DNA from: Circinella minor
Taxonomy: Eukaryota > Mucoromycota > Mucoromycetes > Mucorales > Lichtheimiaceae
NCBI GenBank assembly: GCA_016758965.1
Contig: JAEPRB010000282.1
Coordinates: forward strand, 1 to 42,461
DNA length: 42,461 nucleotides
Reading direction: 5' to 3'
Shown: positions 1-10,400 of the stretch, piece by piece
Position numbering within the stretch: the stretch's first letter is position 1
Layout: every line of letters starts with the position of its first letter
The notes under the pieces: model-generated
What the model saw: the letters and a program-made list of their open reading frames with translations, nothing else
Told to the model about the DNA's origin: nothing
The model's database searches: none
Made by a program: the position numbers and the translations under genes

Positions 1-2
1 TG

Positions 3-2525
3 GTGCCATCTATGAGAAGACAGTTTTCAGGTGTATGTAAAACTGCTCGCTCACTTGCAGTATTAGACGAAGAAACAGCACCAACTCCAAGTACCACTGC
101 TCTATATACAAATTTTGTCATAAATTCGCATCATATAAATAGTTTATTAGACACAGGAGCAAGCAAAAGTTGCATATCAAAGAAATTAGCCCAAAACCTA
201 GGATTAAAAATAGATGAATCATCCACAGCAGTATTTATGCTAGGAAACGGAGACCGACATGCATCACTAGGCATAATTAGCAATGTCCAATTACAGCCTA
301 ATGGAACCGAGCCTGTACCAATAGCATTAGAAGTATTGCCAACCACACCTATTGATCTGATCATTGGAAATAACTGGTTGAAAAAGGCCAAAGCTACAAT
401 TGAATATCAAACAAAAACAATGTGGATTCACCATGATGACACTCGAGCAATCCCTATAAGATACGAGAAACAAACCGACAATAGCATACCATGGTTCAAT
501 AACGCGGGAAAACCCAATATCAGCTCGAGTTCTGAGTTACCTAGTGAAGAAGAAATCATTTCATCAGATGATGAGTCATACAGTGAATATTCGTCAACTT
601 CCGAGAACAATACAGAAGAAATGTTAATAAGTGAAACATGGACAGACGATATACTATTTCCTGTAATTGAAGATATACAACCTCTTGAATTAAATCAAGA
701 CAATAATCAAATTATGATGAAGACAAATATGGACATTACCATTCGCAATGCAAATTATCGAACCTTTGATATACCACGTCCTCCTTTCTTAAAAGATTCA
801 AATACCTATATTTTTGAACCAAATACCAACATGCCAGAACAAATAAATGTTTACGGAGGCATCCTACATCCATCAGATGAAATATATCGTATATCAATAC
901 TCAATATTACTACCGAATCCGAATATACTGTCGAAATAGACTTGATACTCGGCGAAATGAGAGCCATTACTACCAACGACAAAGGATACGAATTAGTAGA
1001 CCCTCAATTGTTTGATGACAATTTACCTGTCAAACAGAGAAAACCTCTCACGAGTGAACAATTAGAACAGATAAACGAAGGAGAAATAGATCCGAAACTT
1101 AAAGCAGAATTCCGTGCCCTGATAGAACAATATCAAGATATTTTCGATTGGGATAGAAAAACAATAGGATGTACCGATTTGTTAGAACATCAAATTAATA
1201 CTGGAAATCATCCGCCTATCAGACATCGACCATATAGAATGAGTCCAATAGAGTTAGAATTTCTAGAAAAAGAGCTTGACCGATTTTGCAAGATGAAAAT
1301 CATACGACCATCAACAAGTCCTTGGGCGTCACCTATTTTGTTAGTTAAGAAACCATCGGTAGAGACATCCACGTCACCATCATCATCAAAACCAGCCGCC
1401 GCAACTAATCTACGATTAGTTATCGATTACAGAAAACTTAATACTTTACAACCATTTTGTCCCTATACAACTCAACGAGCAGATGAACTATTAGATGCAG
1501 TAGGCAACAAAGCAAAAGTCTTCTCAACATTAGACTGTGCATCGTTTTATTACAATATTAAATTAACTCCTGAATCAATACCAAAGTCAGCATTTACATG
1601 CAAGTTTGGATTATACGAATTTTTAAGAATGCCAATGGGAATGCTTAATGCATCTGCCAGTGCCCAAATGCTCTCAGACATAGCATTTCGAGCACTACTA
1701 AACAAATGCGCAGTTGTATATATTGATGATTTATTTACATATTCGCCCGATCAGAAACAGCACTTGCATGACCTAGCAAAAGTATTTGCATGCATATGCA
1801 AAGCAGGTCTTGTATTAAACCCAAAGAAATGTAAATTCAACGCCAGTGCTATCAAATTTTTAGGGTTCATTGTTAACGAACAAGGCATCCATACTGATCC
1901 AGCTAAAATTGAAAAAGTTGCCAACTATCCTTTGCCTAAAACCATCTGTAATCTCAGGTCATTCTGTGGACTAACTAATTATTATAAACGTTTTGTCAAA
2001 TCGTATTCGAAAATATCTCGACCACTCTTTAACATGATGAAAGGAAATCCAGGAAAACTAACATGGACACGCGAAGCAATTGAAGCTTTCCAAACATTAA
2101 AAGGTGCAATGTGCAGTAGTCCGGTACTCACCCGTATTGATTATAATAGACCTTGTACAGTAATTACCGATGCATCAAGAGAGGGATTAGGATTAGTACT
2201 AGCCCAGCATGACGATGAAGGACGAGAACATGTAATTCTATATGACAGTCGCGCACTCACACCAAGTGAAAAGAACTATGGGATATCCAAACTAGAATGC
2301 TTAGCTGTTGTATGGGCTATAAAGAAACTTAGACCTTATTTATTATCAAATACGTTCACAGTAATTACTGACCATTCAGCTCTAAAAGGATTATTAAACA
2401 CACCTCGACCTGAAGGAATATTAGCAAGATGGATTACGATATTATCCGAATATTCTTTTGAAATTAAATATCGCCCAGGAAAAGAAAACACCAATGCAGA
2501 TTTTCTCAGCAGACTAGGATATTAA
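3..2525 (+). CDS. pol: Gypsy Pol: aspartic protease, reverse transcriptase and RNase H (5' partial)
   Basis: This is one open frame of about 840 codons, already open at the window edge, so the true start is upstream. A retropepsin motif DTGAS is at residues 50-54, followed by an acidic Ser/Glu-rich spacer at about 175-210. The RT spans roughly residues 400-620, with the catalytic YIDD at 573-576; gypsy elements often have YVDD or YIDD here. RNase H follows from about 715, with its first Asp in TDAS near 723, a Glu in LECLAV and a later Asp in TDHSAL. The frame ends at NADFLSRLGY, the usual end of gypsy RNase H, so the integrase is not in the same frame. It copies element RNA into DNA in cytoplasmic particles. 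All catalytic residues I can see are intact. Confidence 0.9.
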   Translation: MPSMRRQFSGVCKTARSLAVLDEETAPTPSTTALYTNFVINSHHINSLLDTGASKSCISKKLAQNLGLKIDESSTAVFMLGNGDRHASLGIISNVQLQPNGTEPVPIALEVLPTTPIDLIIGNNWLKKAKATIEYQTKTMWIHHDDTRAIPIRYEKQTDNSIPWFNNAGKPNISSSSELPSEEEIISSDDESYSEYSSTSENNTEEMLISETWTDDILFPVIEDIQPLELNQDNNQIMMKTNMDITIRNANYRTFDIPRPPFLKDSNTYIFEPNTNMPEQINVYGGILHPSDEIYRISILNITTESEYTVEIDLILGEMRAITTNDKGYELVDPQLFDDNLPVKQRKPLTSEQLEQINEGEIDPKLKAEFRALIEQYQDIFDWDRKTIGCTDLLEHQINTGNHPPIRHRPYRMSPIELEFLEKELDRFCKMKIIRPSTSPWASPILLVKKPSVETSTSPSSSKPAAATNLRLVIDYRKLNTLQPFCPYTTQRADELLDAVGNKAKVFSTLDCASFYYNIKLTPESIPKSAFTCKFGLYEFLRMPMGMLNASASAQMLSDIAFRALLNKCAVVYIDDLFTYSPDQKQHLHDLAKVFACICKAGLVLNPKKCKFNASAIKFLGFIVNEQGIHTDPAKIEKVANYPLPKTICNLRSFCGLTNYYKRFVKSYSKISRPLFNMMKGNPGKLTWTREAIEAFQTLKGAMCSSPVLTRIDYNRPCTVITDASREGLGLVLAQHDDEGREHVILYDSRALTPSEKNYGISKLECLAVVWAIKKLRPYLLSNTFTVITDHSALKGLLNTPRPEGILARWITILSEYSFEIKYRPGKENTNADFLSRLGY

Positions 2526-2906
2526 ATTTTTTTCACAAATAGTGACCAGTATCCAGGAAGTCGTTAAAAGCTTGTGAAATCAATTTATTGTTATTTTTAT
2601 TCATTATATTCATCATACTTATTATTTATTTTATCAGCTGTTATTTTTATCTTTTTTACAACAAAGTTTATCAATTCAATCATATCATAACCCTGAATAT
2701 TCCGTTGGTAACAACATGTTTCTTTACCAAACATATATTAGTATTACAAAAAAAAAATATATATATACATATAACACAAAATCAAAATCAAAATTATACT
2801 TCACATACTACACGTTACACGTTACACATTATTATAATTTCCAGAATTCACACATAAATAATTTGATCTTCAGAATAATAACCTCTCAACAAAAACATCA
2901 ACTATT
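2526..2906 (+). other. AT-rich spacer between RNase H and integrase
   Basis: About 380 bases separate the RNase H stop from the first recognisable integrase codons. No frame is coherent here. In most gypsy elements these domains are continuous, so this could be an intron (a possible acceptor CAG lies near 2873), a decayed linker, or the leader of a separate integrase ORF. I cannot decide between these from sequence alone. Confidence 0.4.
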
Positions 2907-4824
2907 ACACACAACATTTGCACTACATGGACACAGCGAAATTAAACATTCTGACATATTACCTTACAACCCTTGAGTACCCCTCGGGTATTACAAAACA
3001 ACAACAAAGATTTTTAGACAGCCAAAGCAAACACTATTTTGTACACAATGATCGGTTATACCGACGACATCATATCAACCCTCGCTTAGTGCTAAACAAG
3101 TCTGAAGCAGACAATGCAATCTGGTCTTTCCACTTCCACCCATATGGAGGACATTTCGCATTACATAACACATATTTAAAAATTGCAAACCGATATTATT
3201 GGAAAGGAATGAAAGTAGATATAAACAAGCTATTGACCGTTGCACATACTGTCAGTCACAAGGCAAACCACAAAAAAACGAACTACTACACCCAATCACA
3301 GTACAACCACAACCTTGGGAATTTATTGCCATGGATATTAAACACTGTAGCATATCAAGAACCGGCGCACAATATATTATAGTCGCGATATGTTATTTGA
3401 CAAAATACATAGAAACAAGAGCATTACGATTTGCTAATGCTACTGAAGTAGCTCTATTTTTATACGAGGACGTAATTTGTCGTCACTCGGCGGTGAAGGT
3501 CTGCTTAACAGACAATGGAAAACCATTTGTCAATCAAATAGTAGGAGAAGTTTGTAAACAGTTTAACGTCGAGCATAGACGAATCTCTAATTATGTTTCC
3601 TGGTCAAACGGGTTAGTTGAACGAATAAATAAAACGTTAAACGCTCTTCTAAAGAAGAGACCTATACATGAAAGAAAGGACTGGTGTGCATATCTTCCAG
3701 CAGCAACATTTGCTTATCGTACCATGTATTAAGCATCAACCAAATATACACCATTTAAACTTTTATATGGCCGAGATCCATATATGCCATTTGATCGAAT
3801 GATGGAAGATCATAATCACAATATTCAAAATTTAGAATGGGCCGAAAAAGAATACCCAAAAAAAGTAAAAACTCAATTTGATATTTTACAAAGCATTCGG
3901 AAAAATGCGGCAGAATCAATAAAGATAGCGCAAAATAATAAAAAGAAAGCTATTGATCGCAAAATATTAGGAGACAAAAAGCATCTCAAACAACCACCTT
4001 TTGAAATTGGCGATACAGTATTAGTATATAATAGTGCTATAGATACATCTTGGTCAGGAAAATTAATGGACACCTGGTTAGGCCCTTATATTGTTCATAA
4101 AGCAAATACAAAACATGGATATATCTTAAAAACAATGAAAGGCACTATATTGCCTAAGGTCATACATGGTAATAGAATGAAAATATATAAAGTACCAGAT
4201 GTTTTATTTCGTCCAACCCTCACAGCAAAATCTATAATGAACAACAACAACTATACATCAGACCATCTGACCGCATGGATTAATTCAGATGATAACAATC
4301 AGACCAATCAAGACATACAGCAACTCATGTTGTTATTGAACGACCATGAAAATATCAACATAGGCAATAATGTTGATACACCCATTATAAACCAAGAAGA
4401 CCAACAAGAATTATTGGCTTCGATCATTACACCAGAAACAGTTCATCAGATGGGAGCAATACTTCATCCATCTTTTCCCTTGACAACAGAAACAGAACAA
4501 CCAAATGGAATCAATGAGATGGCACAAACAACTCAAGCAAACGAAGTCAACTTGGCATTACCAGCTGAAGTTATAAATGAATTCCAGTTATTAGCAGTAT
4601 ACGAGGAGATACATACAAACATTAAGAGATACAGAAGAGAGGCTGCCGAAACTCTAGTTAATATAATAAAACAAGACACGGGTCTCCAAGACATGTGCAG
4701 CCACAATAACCGAAAGAAAGGATTAGAGACTATTCTTCGAGCAAACAAAATTGATCCGAACATGATTTTGTCAAGAACACCTTTCGAACGCGCATTTACT
4801 AAAGCATGGAGACGAACACCATAA
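2907..4824 (+). pseudogene. Gypsy integrase, broken by a frameshift and one stop
   Basis: The N-terminal zinc domain is split. The His pair (HPYGGH) lies in one frame near 3140-3160 and the Cys pair (CTYC) in another near 3240, so a frameshift occurred around 3219-3235. The catalytic core follows, with Asp (AMDIK), Asp (LTDNG) and Glu (NGLVERI) spaced as DX35E. A TAA at 3730-3732 interrupts the same frame, which resumes at once with ASTKYTPF and LLYGRDP. The C-terminal domain has the GPY/F-type motif (LGPYIV near 4080) and is followed by an unusual tail of about 200 residues to 4824 with no motif I recognise. An intact copy would insert element cDNA into chromosomes. Confidence 0.85.
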
Positions 4825-4963
4825 ATGAATTTATATTTATTCTACATATACATAATGGAATAACTTTACCAAATCTCAGATATCTATATTAAAAAAAAAT
4901 CAATCAATTATATTAATCTTAGCCCAAAACACAAAGAAATTATCAATACTAAATAATTCCCGT

Positions 4964-5120
4964 GATCACATATTTCGGTGACACCATTGGATTGACACAT
5001 TTGTGTCGAAGCTGCAACAGATTTTCGTCAAAGCAAGGACACATTAACGTCGAAGCTACGGCATTAATGTGACATAGCAAAATAGCTATCCAAATCATTT
5101 AAAAAGACATAAATACATAT
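4964..5120 (+). promoter_or_regulatory. LTR-like promoter upstream of the extra gypsy ORF
   Basis: Three copies of a YGTCRAAGC box (about 5003, 5025 and 5047, spaced 22 bases) are followed by a TATA-like cataaataca at about 5108. The 3' LTR has the same arrangement: boxes near 6089, 6123, 6145 and 6167, then tataaata at 6182. The string CACATTTGTGTCGAAGC is shared by both. I infer that this drives a separate transcript for the ORF at 5202. Confidence 0.55.
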
Positions 5121-5201
5121 TTTTATCCTAACATCTCTCTCTCACTTCAAATTACCCTATTATTATTATTATCATTTCTCTCTCATATTTTTTTACTTAC
5201 C

Positions 5202-5810
5202 ATGAGTCAATCATCAGCTCCTTACTCACCTGTGTCCCAACAATACTCAGATTTGTTCTTGTTGCAGGAAGATCAGTTTTCTGATAATTTTGAACTGCCA
5301 AAACCGCGTTCTCCCACGCCATATCACGTCCAAAACAACAATGTTTACCCATCACCATCATCACAAGACACTACGGCAAAAGCTCCAAACTCAAATCAGT
5401 ATCGCAATCCTCCAGGACCACAATTAATACACAGCACTAATGGCATCATCTCATATCGCCCATACGACACAGAATTTGTCCCTGTTCCCCTGGAAACTAC
5501 ACCTAAACAGAAACGAGTTGAGTTAGGACTATTTTTCGATGTTCCACAACACCTTGTGTCTCAACGCATAATACAATTAGAAATAAAAGAAGAGCTTGAG
5601 ACTGCTCGACGTATACTTGCTAACTGCATTGCCTGTCGACTATCCATAATACTACAAAATTTACCAACTGAATTAGACCGTCAAAGCGCAATTCGAACAT
5701 ATATTAAAACCCAGATCCACGACAATTTTATTACCGACGATATCAAATTGCATACACTCATCAACAATTACCACAACGCAATGATGGAAGCAAAAGCTCG
5801 CCAAGGTTAA
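5202..5810 (+). CDS. Extra ORF of the gypsy element, function unknown
   Basis: This is a 202-codon intact ORF between integrase and 3' LTR, in the sense orientation. I do not recognise the protein. Residues 1-75 are rich in Ser, Pro, Asn and Gln and look disordered. From about residue 105 the protein is helical and charged, with a pair of Cys in NCIACR. There is no signal peptide, membrane segment or zinc knuckle, so it does not look like an envelope protein or a classical Gag. It has its own LTR-like promoter region just upstream, and its stop is 35 bases before the LTR. The intact frame, beside a broken integrase, suggests recent selection or chance survival. It could be a nucleic-acid-binding or antisense-type accessory factor, but that is speculation. 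Confidence 0.6.
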   Translation: MSQSSAPYSPVSQQYSDLFLLQEDQFSDNFELPKPRSPTPYHVQNNNVYPSPSSQDTTAKAPNSNQYRNPPGPQLIHSTNGIISYRPYDTEFVPVPLETTPKQKRVELGLFFDVPQHLVSQRIIQLEIKEELETARRILANCIACRLSIILQNLPTELDRQSAIRTYIKTQIHDNFITDDIKLHTLINNYHNAMMEAKARQG

Positions 5811-5846
5811 CCGACGGAGCGGTTACTTTTCCTACCAAGGGGGACA

Positions 5847-6262
5847 TGTAACGTATAAAAATTAAAGACATTTTTATATCAACAAAATTACCCTCATCAT
5901 TATTATATTTATTCTTTACCACTATTATTATTATTATTACTATTATCATTATTATCATTATTATCATTATTATCATTATTATCATTATTATCATTATTAT
6001 CATTATTATTATTATTATTATATCACCGATAAAGGTATCACAAAGTACCAAATTACGTGATATTATTGGAGCATGCTGCAACACATTTGTGTCGAAGCAA
6101 AGACGCATTTACGGCACATTTATGTCAAAGCTGCGACACTTTTCTGTCGAAGCTACGACACTTTTACGACGAAGCAATTAGTATAAATACCCCTAAATTA
6201 TTTCAAATAAAATTCAGTTCTTTAGTTCTATTTTTACCTTTAAATCTTTTAGTCTTTTAACA
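5847..6262 (+). repeat. 3' LTR of the gypsy element
   Basis: It starts with TGTAACG directly after a purine run (aaggggga, 5837-5844), which is the polypurine tract. It contains an array of GTCGAAGC boxes, a TATA box (gtataaatac, 6181-6190) and an AATAAA-like signal at about 6206. The 3' end is proposed at ttttaaca (6262). The 5' LTR is not available to confirm the ends. Confidence 0.55.
5917..6022 (+). repeat. ATT/ATC microsatellite inside the LTR
   Basis: About 100 bases of ATT and ATC triplets, partly organised as a 9-base unit attatcatt repeated about seven times. A shorter ATT run occurs before the extra ORF at about 5158-5175, which strengthens the similarity of the two promoter regions. 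Confidence 0.9.
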
Positions 6263-6493
6263 ATTAAATAATTGACCTGACAGTAGTTTTCTTTGAGCAT
6301 AAAGCCTCTTAAACTCATTATAAGATTTCTCTTTTGTGGATTCAGACGTAATATTCCTGAATATAAGAACTCCCACAACCCATATTTCTATTATATTTCA
6401 TACAATCTATTACGTAAATACAATCACATAGTATATTATTTCTTCTTTATTTTATACATTTATACGAAGTACTTCAATTACACATTGAATGCT

Positions 6494-7294
6494 TCAATAC
6501 CTTTGAGAAGTACTAATGTACTTCTCAAAAAGATGATACACCAAATAGAGTGACACCCAATTTTTCTCACACATGTCAATTGGGATGTCATCTAAACGAC
6601 GCTTTAAGAAGACAGAGATATCCGTCGCCAACTTATCTCTGGCCGCTTCAGTGAACCCACGAAACGTGTTATTCTTCTTGTTGGGACGGGCATCCCAAAC
6701 GGCCAGAAGTCTGTCGCGGAAAACTTCTGTCATCTTAATCATTGAGTCCATCATGGCTTCTTCGTTTGAACCGGTCAGCTGCAAGACCTCGCCGATGAAA
6801 TGCTTTCTGACGTGGCCTTGCGTAATCTTACTGACATCTGGCTTGCGGATTATGCCTGCCACAGGAATTCGATAATCAGCAAGTCGTTTATAAAGTTCGT
6901 TGTCCTGGGAAACATCCAACAAGGGGTCCTCCTGCACAAAACGCTGTTGTTGCTGCGTAACAACTAGGTTTTGCGCAGACTGTTCTGCTTTGATGCGTGC
7001 AACAGATGACTCAATGCGCGTCACCTTATTATTAAGGTTAGTCATCCAGCTGCGCATTTCTTGCATGAATCCATACCAATCGGGTGGAGGAGGAGCATAC
7101 TGCGGATATGCTGATTGATAGGATGCTTGCTGCGGCTGTTGAGGAAAAGGTTGTTGTTGTTGGAGAGGTTGTTGGAGAAGTTGTTGTTGAAGAGGTTGTT
7201 GTTGAAGAGGTTGTTGTTGGGGAGGTTGTTGTTGAAGAGGTTGTTGTTCTTGGGAAGGTCGTTGTTGTTGATGAGATTGTTGTTGTGCATTCAT
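6494..7294 (-). CDS. Q-rich accessory protein of tnp2-like element 1
   Basis: A 266-codon intronless ORF starting at the ATG at 7294. Residues 1-55 are mostly Gln, Leu and Pro, encoded by CAA/CAG-type repeats, and look prion-like or activation-domain-like. Residues about 75-115 form a short coiled coil (MQEMRSWMTNLNNKVTRIES). The C-terminus carries DDIPIDMCEKNWVSLYLV, which matches GIPLDKCREHWASLYLLS in the protein at 20771-22040. The Trp/Cys pattern resembles a Myb/SANT-type helix. The gene diverges from the transposase at 7489, with 194 bases between the starts. I infer a DNA-binding partner of the transposase, in the role TnpA plays in En/Spm. The last 15 codons may be intronic (GTGTAT donor near 6520). 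Confidence 0.6.
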   Translation of the reverse strand: MNAQQQSHQQQRPSQEQQPLQQQPPQQQPLQQQPLQQQLLQQPLQQQQPFPQQPQQASYQSAYPQYAPPPPDWYGFMQEMRSWMTNLNNKVTRIESSVARIKAEQSAQNLVVTQQQQRFVQEDPLLDVSQDNELYKRLADYRIPVAGIIRKPDVSKITQGHVRKHFIGEVLQLTGSNEEAMMDSMIKMTEVFRDRLLAVWDARPNKKNNTFRGFTEAARDKLATDISVFLKRRLDDIPIDMCEKNWVSLYLVYHLFEKYISTSQRY

Positions 7295-7488
7295 TGTGAA
7301 TTGCGAATTAGTTGAAAAAGATTAAACAAAAGAAAAAAATTTAATCCAGGTCGTCATGTAAATGTTGCACAGAGCATAGTTACAAAATCGTCAAGCACAG
7401 GATATAAAGGAGTATAAAAAGATGTTCAGTGAGAATTGCTTTTTGAAAAATAGTTTAATAATTTTATTCTTTACTTTACCACCATATC
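7295..7488. promoter_or_regulatory. Bidirectional promoter of tnp2-like element 1
   Basis: This is the 194-base gap between two divergent start codons. It includes a TATA-like ataaaggagtataaaaag (about 7401-7420) on the plus strand. Both genes must be transcribed from here. No repeated operator-like motif is obvious. Confidence 0.45.
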
Positions 7489-10400
7489 ATGCCCAGAGCT
7501 ATCCTTATTCGTTGCGATAAATGCAAATTGTATTGGAAAAAAACAGTGTTCCAACAACATTATAGTACTTGTGGTAACATATTATTCCTACTTATAAAAA
7601 CGCAAAATCAATTAGTACTGAAAAGATTCTAAACATTGTCTTACCTTTAATTAATATCAGATCCTAATGCTTTCCGAGCTCTGTCAAGAAATAACGTCAT
7701 TGATCCTGAAGTTTTGCCCGAAGCTCCTGCCACTACCACAGTCAATCCATTCATTGTATCTGGTTCTGAGAATTTTTCAATGGATTATAATACTGAACAA
7801 GTTCATGGATCAATTGGTTCATTCGAAGGCGACTTTAACGATTTTGATTTTGGTGATAGCAGTAATGGTGTTCAAGAGTATGAACAAAGAACAGACGTTG
7901 ATGAAGATAATGGTAACATAACTGATAACAATTACATGGATGATGATGATGATGATGAACCGGGACCATCCGATCTTCATGAAGTAAGTGATGGTATTGA
8001 AGATGAGGAGTCCCTGAACGAATATGTTGACCCTTGGGATAAAGAACCTCTGTTGCCTACGAATGTCCCCATTGTTGAAAACGTGTATCCTTTTACCGAT
8101 CTCCCAAAGCATGAGCAAAAGAGCTACAAGTTGTATTCATGGATCCAGCAATTTAACATCAGCCGCGAAGCCTATGTTACTTTACTTGCAATGTTGAACA
8201 AGTGGATTATGAAAGAAGGTTTTGGTAAGTACAAATTGCATTATATTTATCTATATAAATACAATCTACTTTATTTTATTAATGGGAGTTTCAGAAAATG
8301 TACCTTTATATTCACCAGCCAAGAGCGAGGCACGCCTTGAACGCATGTTCAATGTTAAGGAGACTAAGTATCATATATGCCCTAAACATTGTCGACTTTT
8401 CCCTGTGAACTCAACGAATCCTTGCAAGTGTAATGCTTCGCAATTCAAACAAAATGGAAACCCAATCGAAACCATGTCCTATTTCCCACTATCAAGGCAA
8501 TTGGCAATGTTTATTGCAAATACCAATATTCGTGAATCTATATATGAAAAAATAAACTACAAAGCTGACCCAGGAATGTTAACTGATATATTTGACAGCT
8601 CCATTTATCAAAAACTCAAACCAACTCTTTTTCCAAACCAGTCACCTACTAATATTGATCTTGCTGTATCCTTGTTTGTGGATGGGTTTACTCCATTCAA
8701 AGGAGGAAATTCCCGCTTAACAATTGTTCACTTGGTTTTTCTGTCGCTCCCTCCACTTGAAAGGCAAGTATCTACTATTATTTTTTTATATTCAAGCATA
8801 TACTGTTATTTTTATACTCTTTCACAATTACTTACCCGATATTTTATTACCATCAAATAGATACAAGGCGCAAAACATGATACAAGTCGCCATCATACCT
8901 GCAGACCATACTGGTAATATTTACAGTTTTCTTCGCCTGTTGATAAATGAGTTGCGTGTTCTTGAGGACGCTGGAATGATAGTTGATTGTGCAGGCGGGC
9001 CAATCAATGTCAAAGTACATTGCTTACTTGCGTCAGGTGATATCATCGGCGTTCAAGAGTTGATTCATCACTCAGGTTGTATGTCGTCGTATGGTTGCTG
9101 CCAATGCCGAATAGCTACAGTCCGAGAAATTAGTCCCGCAGGTCGAGGGTATAGTAGATACTATACTGGAACAATCGAAATGTCTACTCCAAGAACAGAT
9201 GAAGAATTTAAAGGGGATGAGAATGTAAGCTTAACATAATACAGTAAAATGATACATAAAGATGATTATTTGTTTTTTGATTACTTACTTTCTTAATATC
9301 CGGTTATGGATAATTATAATTGATCATATTTTTGAACAAAAAAATAGGAATTTGGTATTAGTAAGGCCACAGATTTTGCCCAACTGAAGTCGTTCCATGG
9401 TTATTCCTTCTTTGGACTGAATGAGCTCCATCTTATAGGTGCAAATGTTATGAAGAGAATATGGCAAATGGTATCCGGTGATTTTGCTACTGATATTAAC
9501 ATGACCATCCTACTACCCAAGCAAGCATGTTCAGCTATCGGGAGTGCTATAACTGAATCATCTGCAACAATACCATCTGCTATATTTGAAGGAAGCTTTA
9601 GAGGTAATTAATGAACATAGTTTATAATGAAAACTTATTTATTTATATAAATATTAACATACCACTCATACATTTAGATGTGTACAAGAAAGCTGGGCTG
9701 ATGCGATCTGTTGATTGGATCGTGTTCTTGTAAGCAGTGGTCCCCACTTTGGTATTCGAACAGCTTGTAGAAGAATACACGTCTTCGGCTGAGCAAGTGG
9801 ATGCTATAATGTCCCTTGTGATCGGATGTACACTCGCTCTCCAATGGAATATTGACCAGGATGATCTTGCGAAGATCAACACATAAGTCCATAATAATCA
9901 AACTATCTAAGCCTATCTATAACTAACAATTGAACCACTACTATAGAAATCTCCATACTTGGCATCTCCATATGAAGGATAGAGTCAGCACCAACATGTA
10001 TAATGTCAATTTCCATTATCTTCGCCATATACATGACATATGTTTGAAACTGGGCCCACTACGAAGTTATAGCACACGTTCTGCTGAACGTGCAATTGGT
10101 ACGTTAACACCTTATTAACAAACATATATTTTATTTTAACATATAAACATATACTTACCAATGTTCCAATGTTTGTAAAGGCTTCTTTAAAAAACACATC
10201 AAGCAACATGTTCTTCCTAGGTCCAATGCCGCCAATATCATCAAACGCCATCTAATCACCCATGCCTATCATCGTATGTATGTTGAAGAAGAAGTTGTAG
10301 AGGAAGTACAGTGCATTCTGACTTAAACCGTCATTTGTCCAAAATTAAAAATATTTTAAATCCCGTCGGATAATATTACATCCATGGTTAAAGGTATGCA

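Larger units (their letters stand above)
1..6262 (+). mobile_element. Ty3/gypsy LTR retrotransposon, 5' part outside the window
   Basis: The order protease, reverse transcriptase, RNase H, integrase, extra ORF, polypurine tract, LTR is that of a Ty3/gypsy element. The 5' LTR, primer binding site and gag lie upstream of the window. The polypurine run just before TGTAACG at 5847 marks the start of the 3' LTR. The integrase carries a frameshift and one stop, so this copy is probably dead. The right end at 6262 is my estimate from a terminal CA and is uncertain by tens of bases. Confidence 0.85.

Noticed and set aside
5761..6108. Minus-strand frame with a hydrophobic Ile/Met repeat resembling a membrane protein.
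   Set aside because: It is produced by the ATT/ATC microsatellite in the LTR.
7084..7315. Plus-strand Val/Glu- and Leu-rich frames.
   Set aside because: They are shadows of the CAA/CAG repeat coding for Gln on the minus strand.
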